A stretch of DNA of 64,000 nt from Streptomyces sp. WM6378 (GTDB taxonomy: Bacteria; Actinomycetota; Actinomycetes; Streptomycetales; Streptomycetaceae), in contig NZ_LGDD01000166.1 of NCBI RefSeq assembly GCF_001279695.1, forward strand, positions 1-64,000, written 5' to 3'. Positions 28,636 to 38,691 of this stretch are shown one piece after another. Below the pieces are notes generated by a model that saw only the letters and a program-made list of their open reading frames with translations, did not search any database and was not told the DNA's origin. The stretch's first letter is position 1. Every line of letters starts with the position of its first letter. The translations under genes were made by a program, and so were the position numbers.

Positions 28636-29142
28636 ATGACCGACCACCGCATAGGCCCGCCCCACTTCGGCAGCGAGCGCGAGACGCTGCGCGCCTTCCT
28701 CGACTACCACCGCGCGACGCTGGCCATGAAGTGCGAGGGGCTCGGCGACGAGGAGCTGCGCCGGCAGTCGATGCCGCCGTCCACGCTCTCGCTGCTCGGC
28801 CTGGTGCGGCACATGGCCGAGGTCGAACGGACCTGGTTCCGCCGGGTCTTCGAGGACCACGACATCCCGATGGTGTGGTCGGACAAGATCGATTTCCAGG
28901 CGGCGTACGACGCGAGCAACTCCACCAGGGCCGAGGCGTTCGAGGCCTGGGAGGCCGAGGTCGAGCACTCGCGGCGGATCGAGCGCGCCGCGGAGTCCCT
29001 CGACCTCGCGGGCCACCAGCCGCGCTGGGGCGAGGACGTGTCGCTGCGCATGGTGATGCTGCACATGATGCACGAATACGCCCGCCACAACGGCCACGCC
29101 GACCTCCTGCGCGAGGGCATCGACGGAACCGTGGGGGCCTGA
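28636..29142 (+). CDS. DinB/DUF664-family protein
   Basis: A 168-residue four-helix-bundle protein of the DinB superfamily (DUF664 branch). Helix 2 carries LVRHMAEVERTWFRR and the last helix MLHMMHEYARHNGHADLLRE; the histidines in these two segments are the expected metal ligands. Members are thiol-dependent (for example mycothiol) transferases or damage-induced proteins of unknown substrate. GAGGAG upstream of the ATG supports the start. Confidence 0.85.
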   Translation: MTDHRIGPPHFGSERETLRAFLDYHRATLAMKCEGLGDEELRRQSMPPSTLSLLGLVRHMAEVERTWFRRVFEDHDIPMVWSDKIDFQAAYDASNSTRAEAFEAWEAEVEHSRRIERAAESLDLAGHQPRWGEDVSLRMVMLHMMHEYARHNGHADLLREGIDGTVGA

Positions 29143-29151
29143 AGGCCGGGC

Positions 29152-30303
29152 TCAGCGCCAGGGGATGTTCCGCCAGGGGCTGGCTTCGTGCTCGGTCAGG
29201 ATCCGGTGCGCGTCGACGTTCTGCTGGTAGTAGCGGCCGTACGACTCCTCGTCGAAGCGCAGCACCCGGCCGAGCGCGTACGCCGCCGAGAAGTCCTCCC
29301 ACGAGCGGTAGGCCGACTTGCTGAGCGCGCCCGCGTGCACGATCGCCTGCTCGGCCTCGTGCGGGGTGCAGAACCGGGCCGAGAGCCCCCAGCGCGCCAG
29401 GTTCACGGCCCGCCCGTAGTCGTAGGCGACGGTGGTGGTGACCCGGCCGTCCGGCGCGAGCAGCCCGTCGGCCCGGAACCGGGCCTCGTACCGGAGGATG
29501 CGCCGGACCAGCTCCTCGATGTCCTTGACCGCGCCGGGGCCGACCCCGATGTCCTGGGCGTGCCCGGCGGCCGTCTCGCGCCACAGATCGGGCGGCGGCG
29601 CCTCGTCGAGCCCGGCGCGCAATTCCTCGCGCACGCGCAGCACGAAGTCGGGCTCGGCCGGGCTGTTGCGCGCGTCGAGCAGGAAGTCCAACTGCTGCCG
29701 CCAGCCCGCCCGGTCGGTGATGTCCCAGGAGTCGCGGAGCATCCGGAGCTCGCTGGTGTACTCCTGGTAGACCGAGCCGACCTCGTTCCACGGCACGTCG
29801 TTGCCGACCGCCAGATGCGCGCCGCAGGCAAGGCCGTACGCGAGCGGCCCGCGCAGCGCGCCGTGCCGCAGGCCGATCAGCCGGTCGGGGCGCTCGACCT
29901 CCTCGTGGAGCCGGCGCCACAGGGCCAGGTTGTCGGCGGCGGCGGGCAGGAACAGCTGGGCCGGCGTGCCGGCGTTGACCGCGAGCAGCGTCCGCCCGTC
30001 CAGGAGGCCGGAGTCGGCGATCCACTTGAGGGAGACCCCGTGGAACACCCAGTCCGGATGCCACGGCGGCAGCATCCCCCGGGTGAGCACCGGCTTGCAC
30101 AGCCAGCCCGACGCGTCCCGGTAGGAGGGCCAGCGGATCAGGTCGGGCCGCGCGTCGACCTCGGCCTTCGGCGCGGCTATGTAGAGCTCCTCGCGGGCGA
30201 GCACCCGCAGTTGCGCCAGCACGTCGCCGCGCAGCCCTGCCGAGTGCAGCAGCCACTCCGTCTCCGTGGGCGCCGCCCAGTTGGTACCCGTCCCCGTTGC
30301 CAC
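29152..30303 (-). CDS. DUF1266 domain protein
   Basis: A 383-residue soluble protein. The N-terminal 150 residues resemble SseB-like sequence (ELYIAAPKAEVDARPDLIRW, TLLAVNAGTPAQLFLPA). The C-terminal 200 residues match DUF1266, with YDYGRAVNLARWGLSARFC, SWEDFSAAYALGRVLRFDEE and a final SPWRNIPW. Function unknown; proteins of this family are common in Streptomyces. It converges with the DinB-like gene and lies downstream of the two ABC exporter genes on the same strand with a 60-base gap. Confidence 0.75.
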   Translation of the reverse strand: MATGTGTNWAAPTETEWLLHSAGLRGDVLAQLRVLAREELYIAAPKAEVDARPDLIRWPSYRDASGWLCKPVLTRGMLPPWHPDWVFHGVSLKWIADSGLLDGRTLLAVNAGTPAQLFLPAAADNLALWRRLHEEVERPDRLIGLRHGALRGPLAYGLACGAHLAVGNDVPWNEVGSVYQEYTSELRMLRDSWDITDRAGWRQQLDFLLDARNSPAEPDFVLRVREELRAGLDEAPPPDLWRETAAGHAQDIGVGPGAVKDIEELVRRILRYEARFRADGLLAPDGRVTTTVAYDYGRAVNLARWGLSARFCTPHEAEQAIVHAGALSKSAYRSWEDFSAAYALGRVLRFDEESYGRYYQQNVDAHRILTEHEASPWRNIPWR

Positions 30304-30363
30304 GCCCCGATCCTACGAACTCCCCTCCGGCCGCCACGCGGCAGGTACCGGGAAACGCACAGG

Positions 30364-32211
30364 TCAGGCCAAGCTGTCCCGCCAGGCGCGGTGGAGGTCG
30401 GCGAAGCGGCCGGTGCCCGCGATCAGGTCGGCGGGGGAGCCGTCCTCGACGATGCGGCCGTGCTCCATCACCAGGACCCGGTCCGCGATCTCGACCGTGG
30501 ACAGGCGGTGCGCGATCACCACCGCCGTACGCCCGTTGAGGACGGTGTGCATGGCGCGCTGCACCGCCCGCTCACCCGGAATGTCAAGGGAACTGGTCGC
30601 CTCGTCGAGGATCAGCACCGCCGGGTCGGCCAGCAACGCCCGTGCGAAGGCGACCAGTTGGCGCTGCCCGGCCGAGATGCGGCCGCCCCGCTTGCGTACG
30701 TCGGTGTCGTAGCCGTCGGGCAGGCCCGCGATGAAGTCGTGCGCGCCGATCGCCTTAGCGGCCTGCTCGATCTCGTCCCGGGTGGCGTCCGGGCGGCCGA
30801 TCGCGATGTTCTCGGCGACCGTGCCGGAGAACAGGAACGCCTCCTGGGTGACCATGACGACCCCGCGCCGCAGATCCCGTACGGACAGCTCGCGCAGATC
30901 CGTGCCGTCGAGCAGGACGCGGCCCGCCGTCGGATCGTAGAAGCGGGCCAGGAGCTTGGCGAGGGTGGACTTGCCCGCACCCGTCGAGCCGACCACGGCG
31001 ACGGTCTGGCCCGCCGGGATGGTCAGGTCGAAGCGGGGCAGCACCTCGCCGCCGGTCCGGTAGCCGAAGCCGACCCGCTCGAACTCGACACGGCGGCCCG
31101 GGAGTTCGGCCGCCCGCTCCGGCAGGGCGGACGGCTGGGCGCTCTCCGGGACGGACGGGGTCTGGGCGAGCAGCCCGGCGACCTTCTCCAGGGAGGCCGC
31201 GGCCGACTGGTAGGAGTTGAGGAACATGCCGAGCCGGTCGATGGGGTCGTACAGGCGGCGCAGATACAGCACCGCGGCCGCGAGCACACCCAGCTCCAGG
31301 CCGCCGTCCGCGACCCGGGTGGCACCCCACAGCACCATCGCCGCGACCGCCGTGTTGGCGACGAGCCGGGAGCCCACGACATAGCGCGCCATCTCCAGGA
31401 GGGCGTCGCCGTTCGTCCGCTCGTGGCGGCGGTTCAGCTCCTGGAACTCGGCGTCGTTGGCCCGCTCGCGCCGGAAGGCCTGCACCGGCCGGATGCCGTT
31501 CAGGGTCTCCGCGAACTTGACGATCACCGCGGCTATCGCGGTGGACCTGGCCGCGTACACGGTCCCCGCCCGGCGCTGGTAGAGCCGGATCAGGAAGTGC
31601 AGCGGGACGTAGGAGGCGACGGCCAGAGCCCCGATGCCCCAGTCGAGCCAGAGCAGCATCGCGCAGATGTAGACCGAGGAGAGGATCACCCCGATCAGCT
31701 CCTGCAGGCCCTCGCTGAGCAGCTCCCGCAGCGACTCGACGTCCGTGGTGGACCGCGAGATCAGCCGGCCCGAGGTGTACCGCTCGTGGAAGTCCACGCT
31801 CAGCGCCTGCGCCTGCCGGAAGATCCGCCCGCGCAGATCGAGCAGCACGTCCTGGTTGACCCGGGCGGAGGTCTGGATGAACGCGTACTGGAAGAACCCG
31901 GAGGCCAGCGCGCACACCAGATATCCGGCGCCCACCGCGATCAGCGGCCCGTAGTCGTGCGCGCGGAACGCCGGCACGCCCCGGTCGATGGCGTACGCGA
32001 CGAGCAGCGGGCCCGCCTGGGCCGCGGCCTGTTGCACGACGAGCATCAGCGTCGCGATCAGCACGCGCCCGCGCAGCGGCCGCAGCAGGGACCTGAGCAG
32101 CGCGCCGGTCGCCCCCGGGGGCGCCGGCAGCTCGTCCCGGTCAAAGGGATCGCCGGCCGCCGGCACCTCGTCCTCCCCGGTGGCGGTCTCCTCCCCGACA
32201 GTCGTGGTCAT
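30364..32211 (-). CDS. ABC exporter half-transporter (consensus Walker B subunit)
   Basis: A 615-residue fusion of a six-helix membrane domain (about residues 40-350) and an ATPase domain. Walker A is GSTGAGKST, Walker B ends in AVLILDEATSSLD with the catalytic Glu, and the switch is VVIAHRLST. The signature is ISAGQRQ rather than LSGGQ. It overlaps the upstream partner by four bases (ATGA) and should form a heterodimeric multidrug or lipid exporter with it. In such dimers the altered signature belongs to the degenerate ATP site made with the partner's Walker motifs. Confidence 0.93.
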   Translation of the reverse strand: MTTTVGEETATGEDEVPAAGDPFDRDELPAPPGATGALLRSLLRPLRGRVLIATLMLVVQQAAAQAGPLLVAYAIDRGVPAFRAHDYGPLIAVGAGYLVCALASGFFQYAFIQTSARVNQDVLLDLRGRIFRQAQALSVDFHERYTSGRLISRSTTDVESLRELLSEGLQELIGVILSSVYICAMLLWLDWGIGALAVASYVPLHFLIRLYQRRAGTVYAARSTAIAAVIVKFAETLNGIRPVQAFRRERANDAEFQELNRRHERTNGDALLEMARYVVGSRLVANTAVAAMVLWGATRVADGGLELGVLAAAVLYLRRLYDPIDRLGMFLNSYQSAAASLEKVAGLLAQTPSVPESAQPSALPERAAELPGRRVEFERVGFGYRTGGEVLPRFDLTIPAGQTVAVVGSTGAGKSTLAKLLARFYDPTAGRVLLDGTDLRELSVRDLRRGVVMVTQEAFLFSGTVAENIAIGRPDATRDEIEQAAKAIGAHDFIAGLPDGYDTDVRKRGGRISAGQRQLVAFARALLADPAVLILDEATSSLDIPGERAVQRAMHTVLNGRTAVVIAHRLSTVEIADRVLVMEHGRIVEDGSPADLIAGTGRFADLHRAWRDSLA

Positions 32212-34031
32212 CGCTCGTCCTCCCCCTTGTCATCGGCGCCCGACATGAGCCAGGCGTATTCGGCGTTGCCGCGCAGCAGTTCCTGGTGCGTGCCGACGGC
32301 CGCGATCCGTCCGCCCGAAAGCAGGGCGACCCGGTCGGCGAGCATCACCGTGGACGGGCGGTGCGCTACGACCAGCGCGGTGGTGTCCTGAAGCACCCGC
32401 CGCAGCGCCGCCTCGACGAGCGCCTCGGTGTGTACGTCCAGGGCCGACAGAGGGTCGTCGAGTATCAGGAACCTCGGCCGCCCCACGACCGCCCTGGCCA
32501 GCGCGAGCCGCTGCCGCTGCCCGCCCGACAGGCTGAGCCCCTGCTCCCCGACCTGTGTGTCCACGCCCTGCGGCAGTCGCCGTACGAACTGGGCCTGCAC
32601 GATGTCGAGCGCCCGCTCCAGATCGGCCGGACTCCCGCCGCCCATGCGGACGTTGTCCCCCACGGAGGCCGAGAAGAGCGTGGGCTCCTCGAACGCGACG
32701 GAGACCAGTCCGCGCAGCCGCTCTCGCGGCATGAGCGCGATGTCCTCCCCGTCGAGAGTTATCCGCCCCCCGCTGACCTCGTGCAGGCGCGGCACGAGCG
32801 CGGTGAGCGTGGTCTTCCCGGACCCGGTCCCCCCGACCAGGGCCATGGTCTCGCCGGCCCGTATGTGCAGATCGATCCGGGAGAGGACAGCCGAACTCCC
32901 CTCGGCCGCATCCGGATACCGGAACACGACCCCCTCGAACCGGATGCCGAGTTCGTCACGGCCCGGCACTGCCTGAGCAGTGCCGGCCAACTCGGCCTCC
33001 GGCGCGGGAACCGGGGAGTTGGGGGAGGCGGCATCCGCCTCCTCCTCCGCGTCCATGGCCTCGAAGAAGCGGACCGTCGCCGTCGCGGACTCCTGGCTCA
33101 TCGCAAGCAGGAAGCCGATCGACTCTACCGGCCACCGCAGGGCCAGCGCCGTGGACAGGAACGCCACCAGCGTTCCGGCCGAGAGGTCTCCGTCGGCCAC
33201 CTGCACCGTACCGAGCACCAAGGCCGCGCCGATGGCGAGTTCGGGGATCGTGGTGATCAGGCCCCAGAGCCCGGCGAGCAGCCGGGCCTTGGCGAGCTCG
33301 GTGCCGCGCAGCCGCCGGGAGAGTTCGCGAAAGGCCAGGGCCTGGCTGCGGTGGCGGCCGAACCCCTTGATGATGCGGATGCCGAGCACGCTCTCCTCGA
33401 CGACCGTCGTGAGGTCGCCCACCTGGTCCTGCGCCTGCCGGGCGACCAGCGAGTACCGGGTCTCGAAGACCGAGCACAGGACCACCAGCGGGATCACCGG
33501 GACGAGCAGCACGAGCCCGAGGCTCCACTGCTGCGACAACAGGATCGCGAACCCGGCCAGGATCGTCACCCCGTTGACGACCAGGAAGGTCAGCGGGAAC
33601 GCCAGGAACATCCGAAGCAGCATGAGGTCCGTGGTGCCGCGCGACAGGAGCTGGCCCGACGCCCAGCGGTCGTGGAAGGAGACCGGAAGCCGCTGCACGT
33701 GCCGGTACAGATCGGCCCGCATGTCCGCCTCGACGCTCGCGAGCGGCCGCGCCACCAGCCACCGCCGGAACCCGAAGAGCGCCGCCTCCGCCACCCCGAG
33801 CAGCAGCAGGTACAGCGCGCCGAGCCACACCCCGCCCGGGTCGTGGTCGGCGACCGGCCCGTCGACGATCCACTTCAGGACGAGCGGGATCACCAGACCG
33901 AGACAGGAGGCGACGACCGCCACAAATGCCGCACTGAACAGGCGAGTTCGCACGGGTCTTACGTACGGCCAGAGCCGCAGGAGCGAGCGCGTGGCCGACG
34001 GGTCCTTGGTAGCTGCATGTGTATCGGGCAT
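32208..34031 (-). CDS. ABC exporter half-transporter (degenerate Walker B subunit)
   Basis: A 607-residue membrane plus ATPase protein, partner of the gene at 30364-32211. Walker A is GGTGSGKTT, the signature is canonical LSGGQRQR, but Walker B reads RFLILDDPLSALD, with Asp replacing the catalytic Glu. That substitution, combined with the partner's ISAGQ signature, predicts one active and one degenerate ATP site, as in TM287/288 and BmrC/BmrD. ATG 34031 opens onto a spacer with palindromes shared with the divergent ABC operon. Substrate unknown. Confidence 0.93.
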   Translation of the reverse strand: MPDTHAATKDPSATRSLLRLWPYVRPVRTRLFSAAFVAVVASCLGLVIPLVLKWIVDGPVADHDPGGVWLGALYLLLLGVAEAALFGFRRWLVARPLASVEADMRADLYRHVQRLPVSFHDRWASGQLLSRGTTDLMLLRMFLAFPLTFLVVNGVTILAGFAILLSQQWSLGLVLLVPVIPLVVLCSVFETRYSLVARQAQDQVGDLTTVVEESVLGIRIIKGFGRHRSQALAFRELSRRLRGTELAKARLLAGLWGLITTIPELAIGAALVLGTVQVADGDLSAGTLVAFLSTALALRWPVESIGFLLAMSQESATATVRFFEAMDAEEEADAASPNSPVPAPEAELAGTAQAVPGRDELGIRFEGVVFRYPDAAEGSSAVLSRIDLHIRAGETMALVGGTGSGKTTLTALVPRLHEVSGGRITLDGEDIALMPRERLRGLVSVAFEEPTLFSASVGDNVRMGGGSPADLERALDIVQAQFVRRLPQGVDTQVGEQGLSLSGGQRQRLALARAVVGRPRFLILDDPLSALDVHTEALVEAALRRVLQDTTALVVAHRPSTVMLADRVALLSGGRIAAVGTHQELLRGNAEYAWLMSGADDKGEDER

Positions 34032-34099
34032 CGTGGCCGAGCCTACGGACGGCCACTGACAGTGCCCACCGAGTTTCGGACGGGCCCGGCTGGTCCGCT

Positions 34100-34202
34100 G
34101 GTCCTAGGACCGGTCGTCGGGCGGCCTTGATGGACGGCGCCGCGTCGCGTTCCGAGCCGGGAGGGCAGGGGGTCGTACCGCCCATCAACCGATCGGTTGA
34201 TG
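34100..34202. promoter_or_regulatory. Two perfect palindromes, probable TetR-type operator
   Basis: A 12-base palindrome GGTCCTAGGACC lies at 34100-34111 and a 20-base perfect palindrome, with core AACCGATCGGTT, at 34183-34202, 57 bases before the next ATG. The second has the size and symmetry of TetR-family operators. It sits between two divergent exporter operons and could control either; no TetR gene is adjacent. Confidence 0.6.
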
Positions 34203-34259
34203 CGGGGTCGAGCGCGATGGGCGATGTGGTGGACCCCCGCCGAACGGGAGTCTCAAGGC

Positions 34260-35158
<899 letters not shown>

Positions 35159-35162
<4 letters not shown>

Positions 35163-35950
35163 CCACCACCCTCACCCGGCCGCGCCCGGCCCGGTCGGCC
35201 CGCACCTCCCGTTCGGCCGCCGTCGCCGTACTGAAGACCGAGACCAAGCTGTTCCGGCGCGAGCCCGCCGGGCTCTTCTGGATCATGGTGTTCCCGACCG
35301 TCCTCCTTGTCGTGCTCGGCTCGATCCCCGGCTTCCGCGACCCCGACAAGGCGCTCGGGGGCATCCGCTTCGTCGACGCCTACGTTCCCGTCGCCGTACT
35401 CCTCTCCATGATCATGGCGGGCCTCCAGGCGATGCCGCCGGTCATCACCGGATACCGCGAGCGCGGCATCCTGCGCCGCATGTCGGCCACCCCGGTCCGC
35501 CCGTCCGCCCTGCTCGGCGCCCAGATGGGGCTGCACGGCGTGGCCGCGCTGATCTCCGCCGTCCTCTCCATCACGGTGGGCCGGCTCGCCTTCCACGTGG
35601 CCCTGCCGCACCAGCTCTTCGGGTACGCCCTCGCCCTGCTGCTCGCCGTCCTGAGCGCGCTCGCCCTCGGCGCCCTGATCTCCGCCCTCTCCCGTACCTC
35701 GAAGGTCGCCAACGCCATCGGCTCCGCGGTGTTCTTCCCGATGATGTTCAGCGCCGGTGTCTGGCTGCCCGTCCAGGCCATGCCCGACACACTGGGCCGC
35801 ATCGTCGAGCTGCTGCCCTTCGGTGCCGCAGCGCAAGCCCTCAACGAGGCCGCGGCCGGCGGCTGGCCCGGCTGGGACCACCTCGGCATCCTCGCCCTGT
35901 GGACCGTGCTCCTCTCGGCGGCCGCCACCCGCTGGTTCCGGTGGGAATGA
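35159..35950 (+). CDS. ABC-2 type exporter permease
   Basis: A 263-residue membrane protein with about six transmembrane segments and the ABC-2 core pattern (GLFWIMVFPTVLLVVLGSIPG; RERGILRRMSATPVRPSALL; FPMMFSAGVWLPVQAMPDTL). It forms a DrrB-like channel with the ATPase just upstream, to which it is coupled by an ATGA overlap. The next genes encode a histidine kinase and response regulator, so the set resembles sensor-exporter modules responding to an antimicrobial or envelope stress. Confidence 0.9.
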
Positions 35951-36009
35951 CGGCCGTGTCCTTCTGGGGCGGCTCCGGTGACGGCTTCGACGTGGACGAG
36001 ACTGGAGCC

Positions 36010-37278
36010 ATGAGCAACGGGGTGAGCACGGCGAAGTCGGATCCGGTGGAGGAACGCTGGGAGGCGTTCCACCGCTGGGGGCCCTATGGACTCCTCTTCG
36101 TCGGCTGCCTGGCCGCCGCGGCCACCGCCGACCTGCTGATGAGCACCGCCGACCGCTGGGCCGCCGCCGCCCTGGCCGGCGGTGCCCTGCTGCTCCAGCT
36201 CTGCTGGGGTTATCTGCGCCGCACCCGGCCGGGACCGGGCGCCGCCGGAGTCGTCTACTACTTCCTGCGCTGGGCCTTCGCCTTCGCGCTCACCTGGCTC
36301 AACCCGTTCTTCGCGTTCTACGCCGTCGTCGGCTACTTCGGCGCCCAGGCGGTGCTGCCCCGGCGCTGGGTCAAGGTCGGCCTGTTCGCGACCGCGGTGA
36401 TCATGGCCGGCTCCCAGTCCGGCGGCCTGCCGCCCAAGGGCTCCATGGGATGGGTCCTGTTCGGCGCCGTACTCGCCATCAACTCCGTCCTCCTCGCTGT
36501 GTTCGGCCACCTCGCCGCCCAGGAGGACGAGCGGGCCCGCGTGCAGGTCGCCACCATCGACGAGCTGGAGACCACCAACGCCCGCCTCCAGCAGGCCCTC
36601 GACGAGAACGCCGCCCTGCACGCCCAACTCCTGCTCCAGGCAAGGGAGGCGGGCGTCGCCGACGAACGCCGCCGGCTCGCCGCCGAGATCCACGACACCA
36701 TCGCCCAGGGCCTGGCCGGCATCATCGCCCAGCTCCAGGTCGTCACCAGCAGCACCGACCCCGACCTCGTACGCGAACACCTCGCCAGCGCCCAGTCGCT
36801 GGCCCGGCACAGCCTCGGTGAGGCCCGCCGCTCGGTGCAGAACCTCAGCCCCCTTGACCTCGAACACGACGTCCTGCACAAGGCGTTGAAGAAGACCGTC
36901 GCCGACTGGGGCAACCGGCACCAGGTCCGCGCCGACTTCACCGTGACCGGCACCGCCGTGCAGCTCCACGACGAGATCGAGGCCACCCTGCTGCGCATCG
37001 CCCAGGAGGCCCTCGCCAACGCGAGCCGCCACGCCCAGGCCTCCCGCATCGGCGTCACCCTCTCCTTCATGGGCGACGAGGTCTCCCTCGACGTCCGCGA
37101 CGACGGCCGGGGCTTCGACCAGCTGGGCCTGCCGGCCCGCTCCGGCGCCGGAGGCTTCGGCCTCGACGGCATGCGCGCCCGGGCCGAACGCATCGCCGGC
37201 AGTGTCACCGTGGAATCGGAGCCCGGCCATGGCACCGCGGTCTGTGCCCGCGTACCGTTGGTCCCCCATGACCAATGA
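36010..37278 (+). CDS. Sensor histidine kinase (NarL-partner type)
   Basis: A 422-residue membrane sensor. Four to five hydrophobic segments occupy roughly residues 20-150, followed by a coiled linker, the HisKA_3 dimerisation motif RRRLAAEIHDTIAQGLAGII with the phosphorylatable His, and a HATPase domain (ALANASRHAQ; LDVRDDGRGFD; GGFGLDGMRARAE). The start is uncertain: ATG 36010 is chosen because the region before it looks non-conserved, but ATG 35947 overlaps the permease stop as ATGA and would add 21 residues. It pairs with the response regulator overlapping its 3' end. Confidence 0.9.
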   Translation: MSNGVSTAKSDPVEERWEAFHRWGPYGLLFVGCLAAAATADLLMSTADRWAAAALAGGALLLQLCWGYLRRTRPGPGAAGVVYYFLRWAFAFALTWLNPFFAFYAVVGYFGAQAVLPRRWVKVGLFATAVIMAGSQSGGLPPKGSMGWVLFGAVLAINSVLLAVFGHLAAQEDERARVQVATIDELETTNARLQQALDENAALHAQLLLQAREAGVADERRRLAAEIHDTIAQGLAGIIAQLQVVTSSTDPDLVREHLASAQSLARHSLGEARRSVQNLSPLDLEHDVLHKALKKTVADWGNRHQVRADFTVTGTAVQLHDEIEATLLRIAQEALANASRHAQASRIGVTLSFMGDEVSLDVRDDGRGFDQLGLPARSGAGGFGLDGMRARAERIAGSVTVESEPGHGTAVCARVPLVPHDQ

Positions 37279-37912
37279 CGCCACCATCACCCTCCTGATC
37301 TGCGACGACCACCCCGTAGTGCGGGACGGTCTGCGCGGCATGTTCGCCTCGGCCGACGGCTTCGAGGTCCTCGGCGAGGCCTCCGACGGAGTCCAGGGTG
37401 TCGACCTCGCCGAGCGACTCGACCCGGACGTCGTCCTGATGGACCTGCGGATGCCCGGTGGCGGGGGAGTGGCCGCGATCGCCGAGCTCACCCGGCGCGG
37501 GCTGCGCTCCAAGGTCCTCGTCCTCACCACGTACGACACCGACTCGGACACCCTCCCCGCGATCGAGGCGGGCGCCACCGGCTACCTCCTCAAGGACGCC
37601 CCGCGGGAGGAGCTGTTCACCGCCGTCCGGGCCGCCGCCGCGGGCCGCACGGTGCTCTCCCCGGCGGTCGCCTCCCGCCTGGTCACGGCGGTCCGCACGC
37701 CCGCCGTCCCCGCCGGTGAACCCCTCTCGGGCCGCGAGCGCGAGGTCCTCGCACTCGTCTCCAAGGGCACCTCCAACCGGGAGATCGCGCGGGCCCTGTT
37801 CATCAGCGAGGCCACCGTGAAGACCCATCTGACGCACATCTACGGCAAGTTGGGCGTCAAGGACCGGGCCGCCGCGGTGGCGGTGGCGTACGACCGGAAG
37901 ATCCTCGGCTAG
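37268..37912 (+). CDS. Response regulator, NarL/LuxR family
   Basis: A 214-residue regulator with an N-terminal receiver domain (acidic ICDDHP, phospho-acceptor Asp in VVLMDLRMPGG, conserved Lys in GYLLKDAP) and a C-terminal LuxR helix-turn-helix (LSGREREVLALVSKGTSNRE, then SEATVKTHLTHIYGKL). The gene overlaps the kinase by 11 bases, so they are co-translated. Probably activates the ABC-2 operon or a cell-envelope response. Confidence 0.93.
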   Translation: MTNDATITLLICDDHPVVRDGLRGMFASADGFEVLGEASDGVQGVDLAERLDPDVVLMDLRMPGGGGVAAIAELTRRGLRSKVLVLTTYDTDSDTLPAIEAGATGYLLKDAPREELFTAVRAAAAGRTVLSPAVASRLVTAVRTPAVPAGEPLSGREREVLALVSKGTSNREIARALFISEATVKTHLTHIYGKLGVKDRAAAVAVAYDRKILG

Positions 37913-37948
37913 CCGAAGCTCGTCGCGCCGCCCGCCCTCACCGGAACC

Positions 37949-38527
37949 TCACCAGACCCCGGGTATCAGCCGGGGCGTGGTCGCCGCGTACTCCGTGTAC
38001 GCGGTGCCCAGCGCCTCCGAGAGGAGCTTCTCCTCCACGCGGATGCGATAGCCGAGCGCCAGCGCGCCGCCCGCCACGAAGACCAGGAGCGCCGCCGCGT
38101 TGTCGTAGGTCACCCCGAGGGCGAGCCCGGCCAGCGCGATGCCGCTGTACGCGGGATGGCGCACCCAGCGGTACGGACCCGACCGCACCACCTGGTGGTC
38201 CCGCTGGACGTGGACCGTGCCCCGGAAGAAGCGGCCCAGGGCGACGATGGCCCACAGCCGCAGGCCTATCCCGGCCCAGGCGACGATCAGCACGGCCAGG
38301 CGGGCAGCCGTAGACGTGGTCGAGTAGTCGAGCGCGGGCGTGGCGCGGGCGACGGGATGCGCCGCCCAGCCGGCCGCGCCCAGCGCCACGACGAAGAGCA
38401 GCAGGCTGCGCCACTCGGTGCGCTCGGTGGGCGCGCTGCTCAGCAACTGCCTCACCTGGAGGGCCAGTTCGCAGGCCAGCCACGCGTACAGGGTGATCCG
38501 CAGGGCCAGATCGATGTCGTTGTTCAT
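37949..38527 (-). CDS. Isoprenylcysteine carboxyl methyltransferase family protein
   Basis: A 192-residue integral membrane methyltransferase-like protein with about five membrane segments. The C-terminal ICMT/PEMT motif is clear: VVRSGPYRWVRHPAYSGI followed by EEKLLSEALGTAYTEYAATT. Bacterial members methylate small lipids or act on polyprenyl or quinone-like substrates; the substrate here is unknown. ATG 38527 follows GGGAG. It converges with the response regulator gene. Confidence 0.85.
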   Translation of the reverse strand: MNNDIDLALRITLYAWLACELALQVRQLLSSAPTERTEWRSLLLFVVALGAAGWAAHPVARATPALDYSTTSTAARLAVLIVAWAGIGLRLWAIVALGRFFRGTVHVQRDHQVVRSGPYRWVRHPAYSGIALAGLALGVTYDNAAALLVFVAGGALALGYRIRVEEKLLSEALGTAYTEYAATTPRLIPGVW

Positions 38528-38691
38528 GCCGCACCACTCCCTCGTCGCCCGCTGATGGCTCCGGCACGTTCGACGATCGCAGCCGGGGCGGGTGGAGCGG
38601 ATCGGCTCCCGGGTGGACCGCTGGGTGGAGCTTTCGGCGGCCCGGCCTCCACCCCGCCTCCACCCGCACCGCCACCACCCGGCCCCGCCCG

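Noticed and set aside
29188..32391. A 1067-codon plus-strand frame opposite the DUF1266 and ABC exporter genes
   Set aside because: Antisense shadow; composition is unlike a folded protein and the opposite strand has clear ABC motifs.
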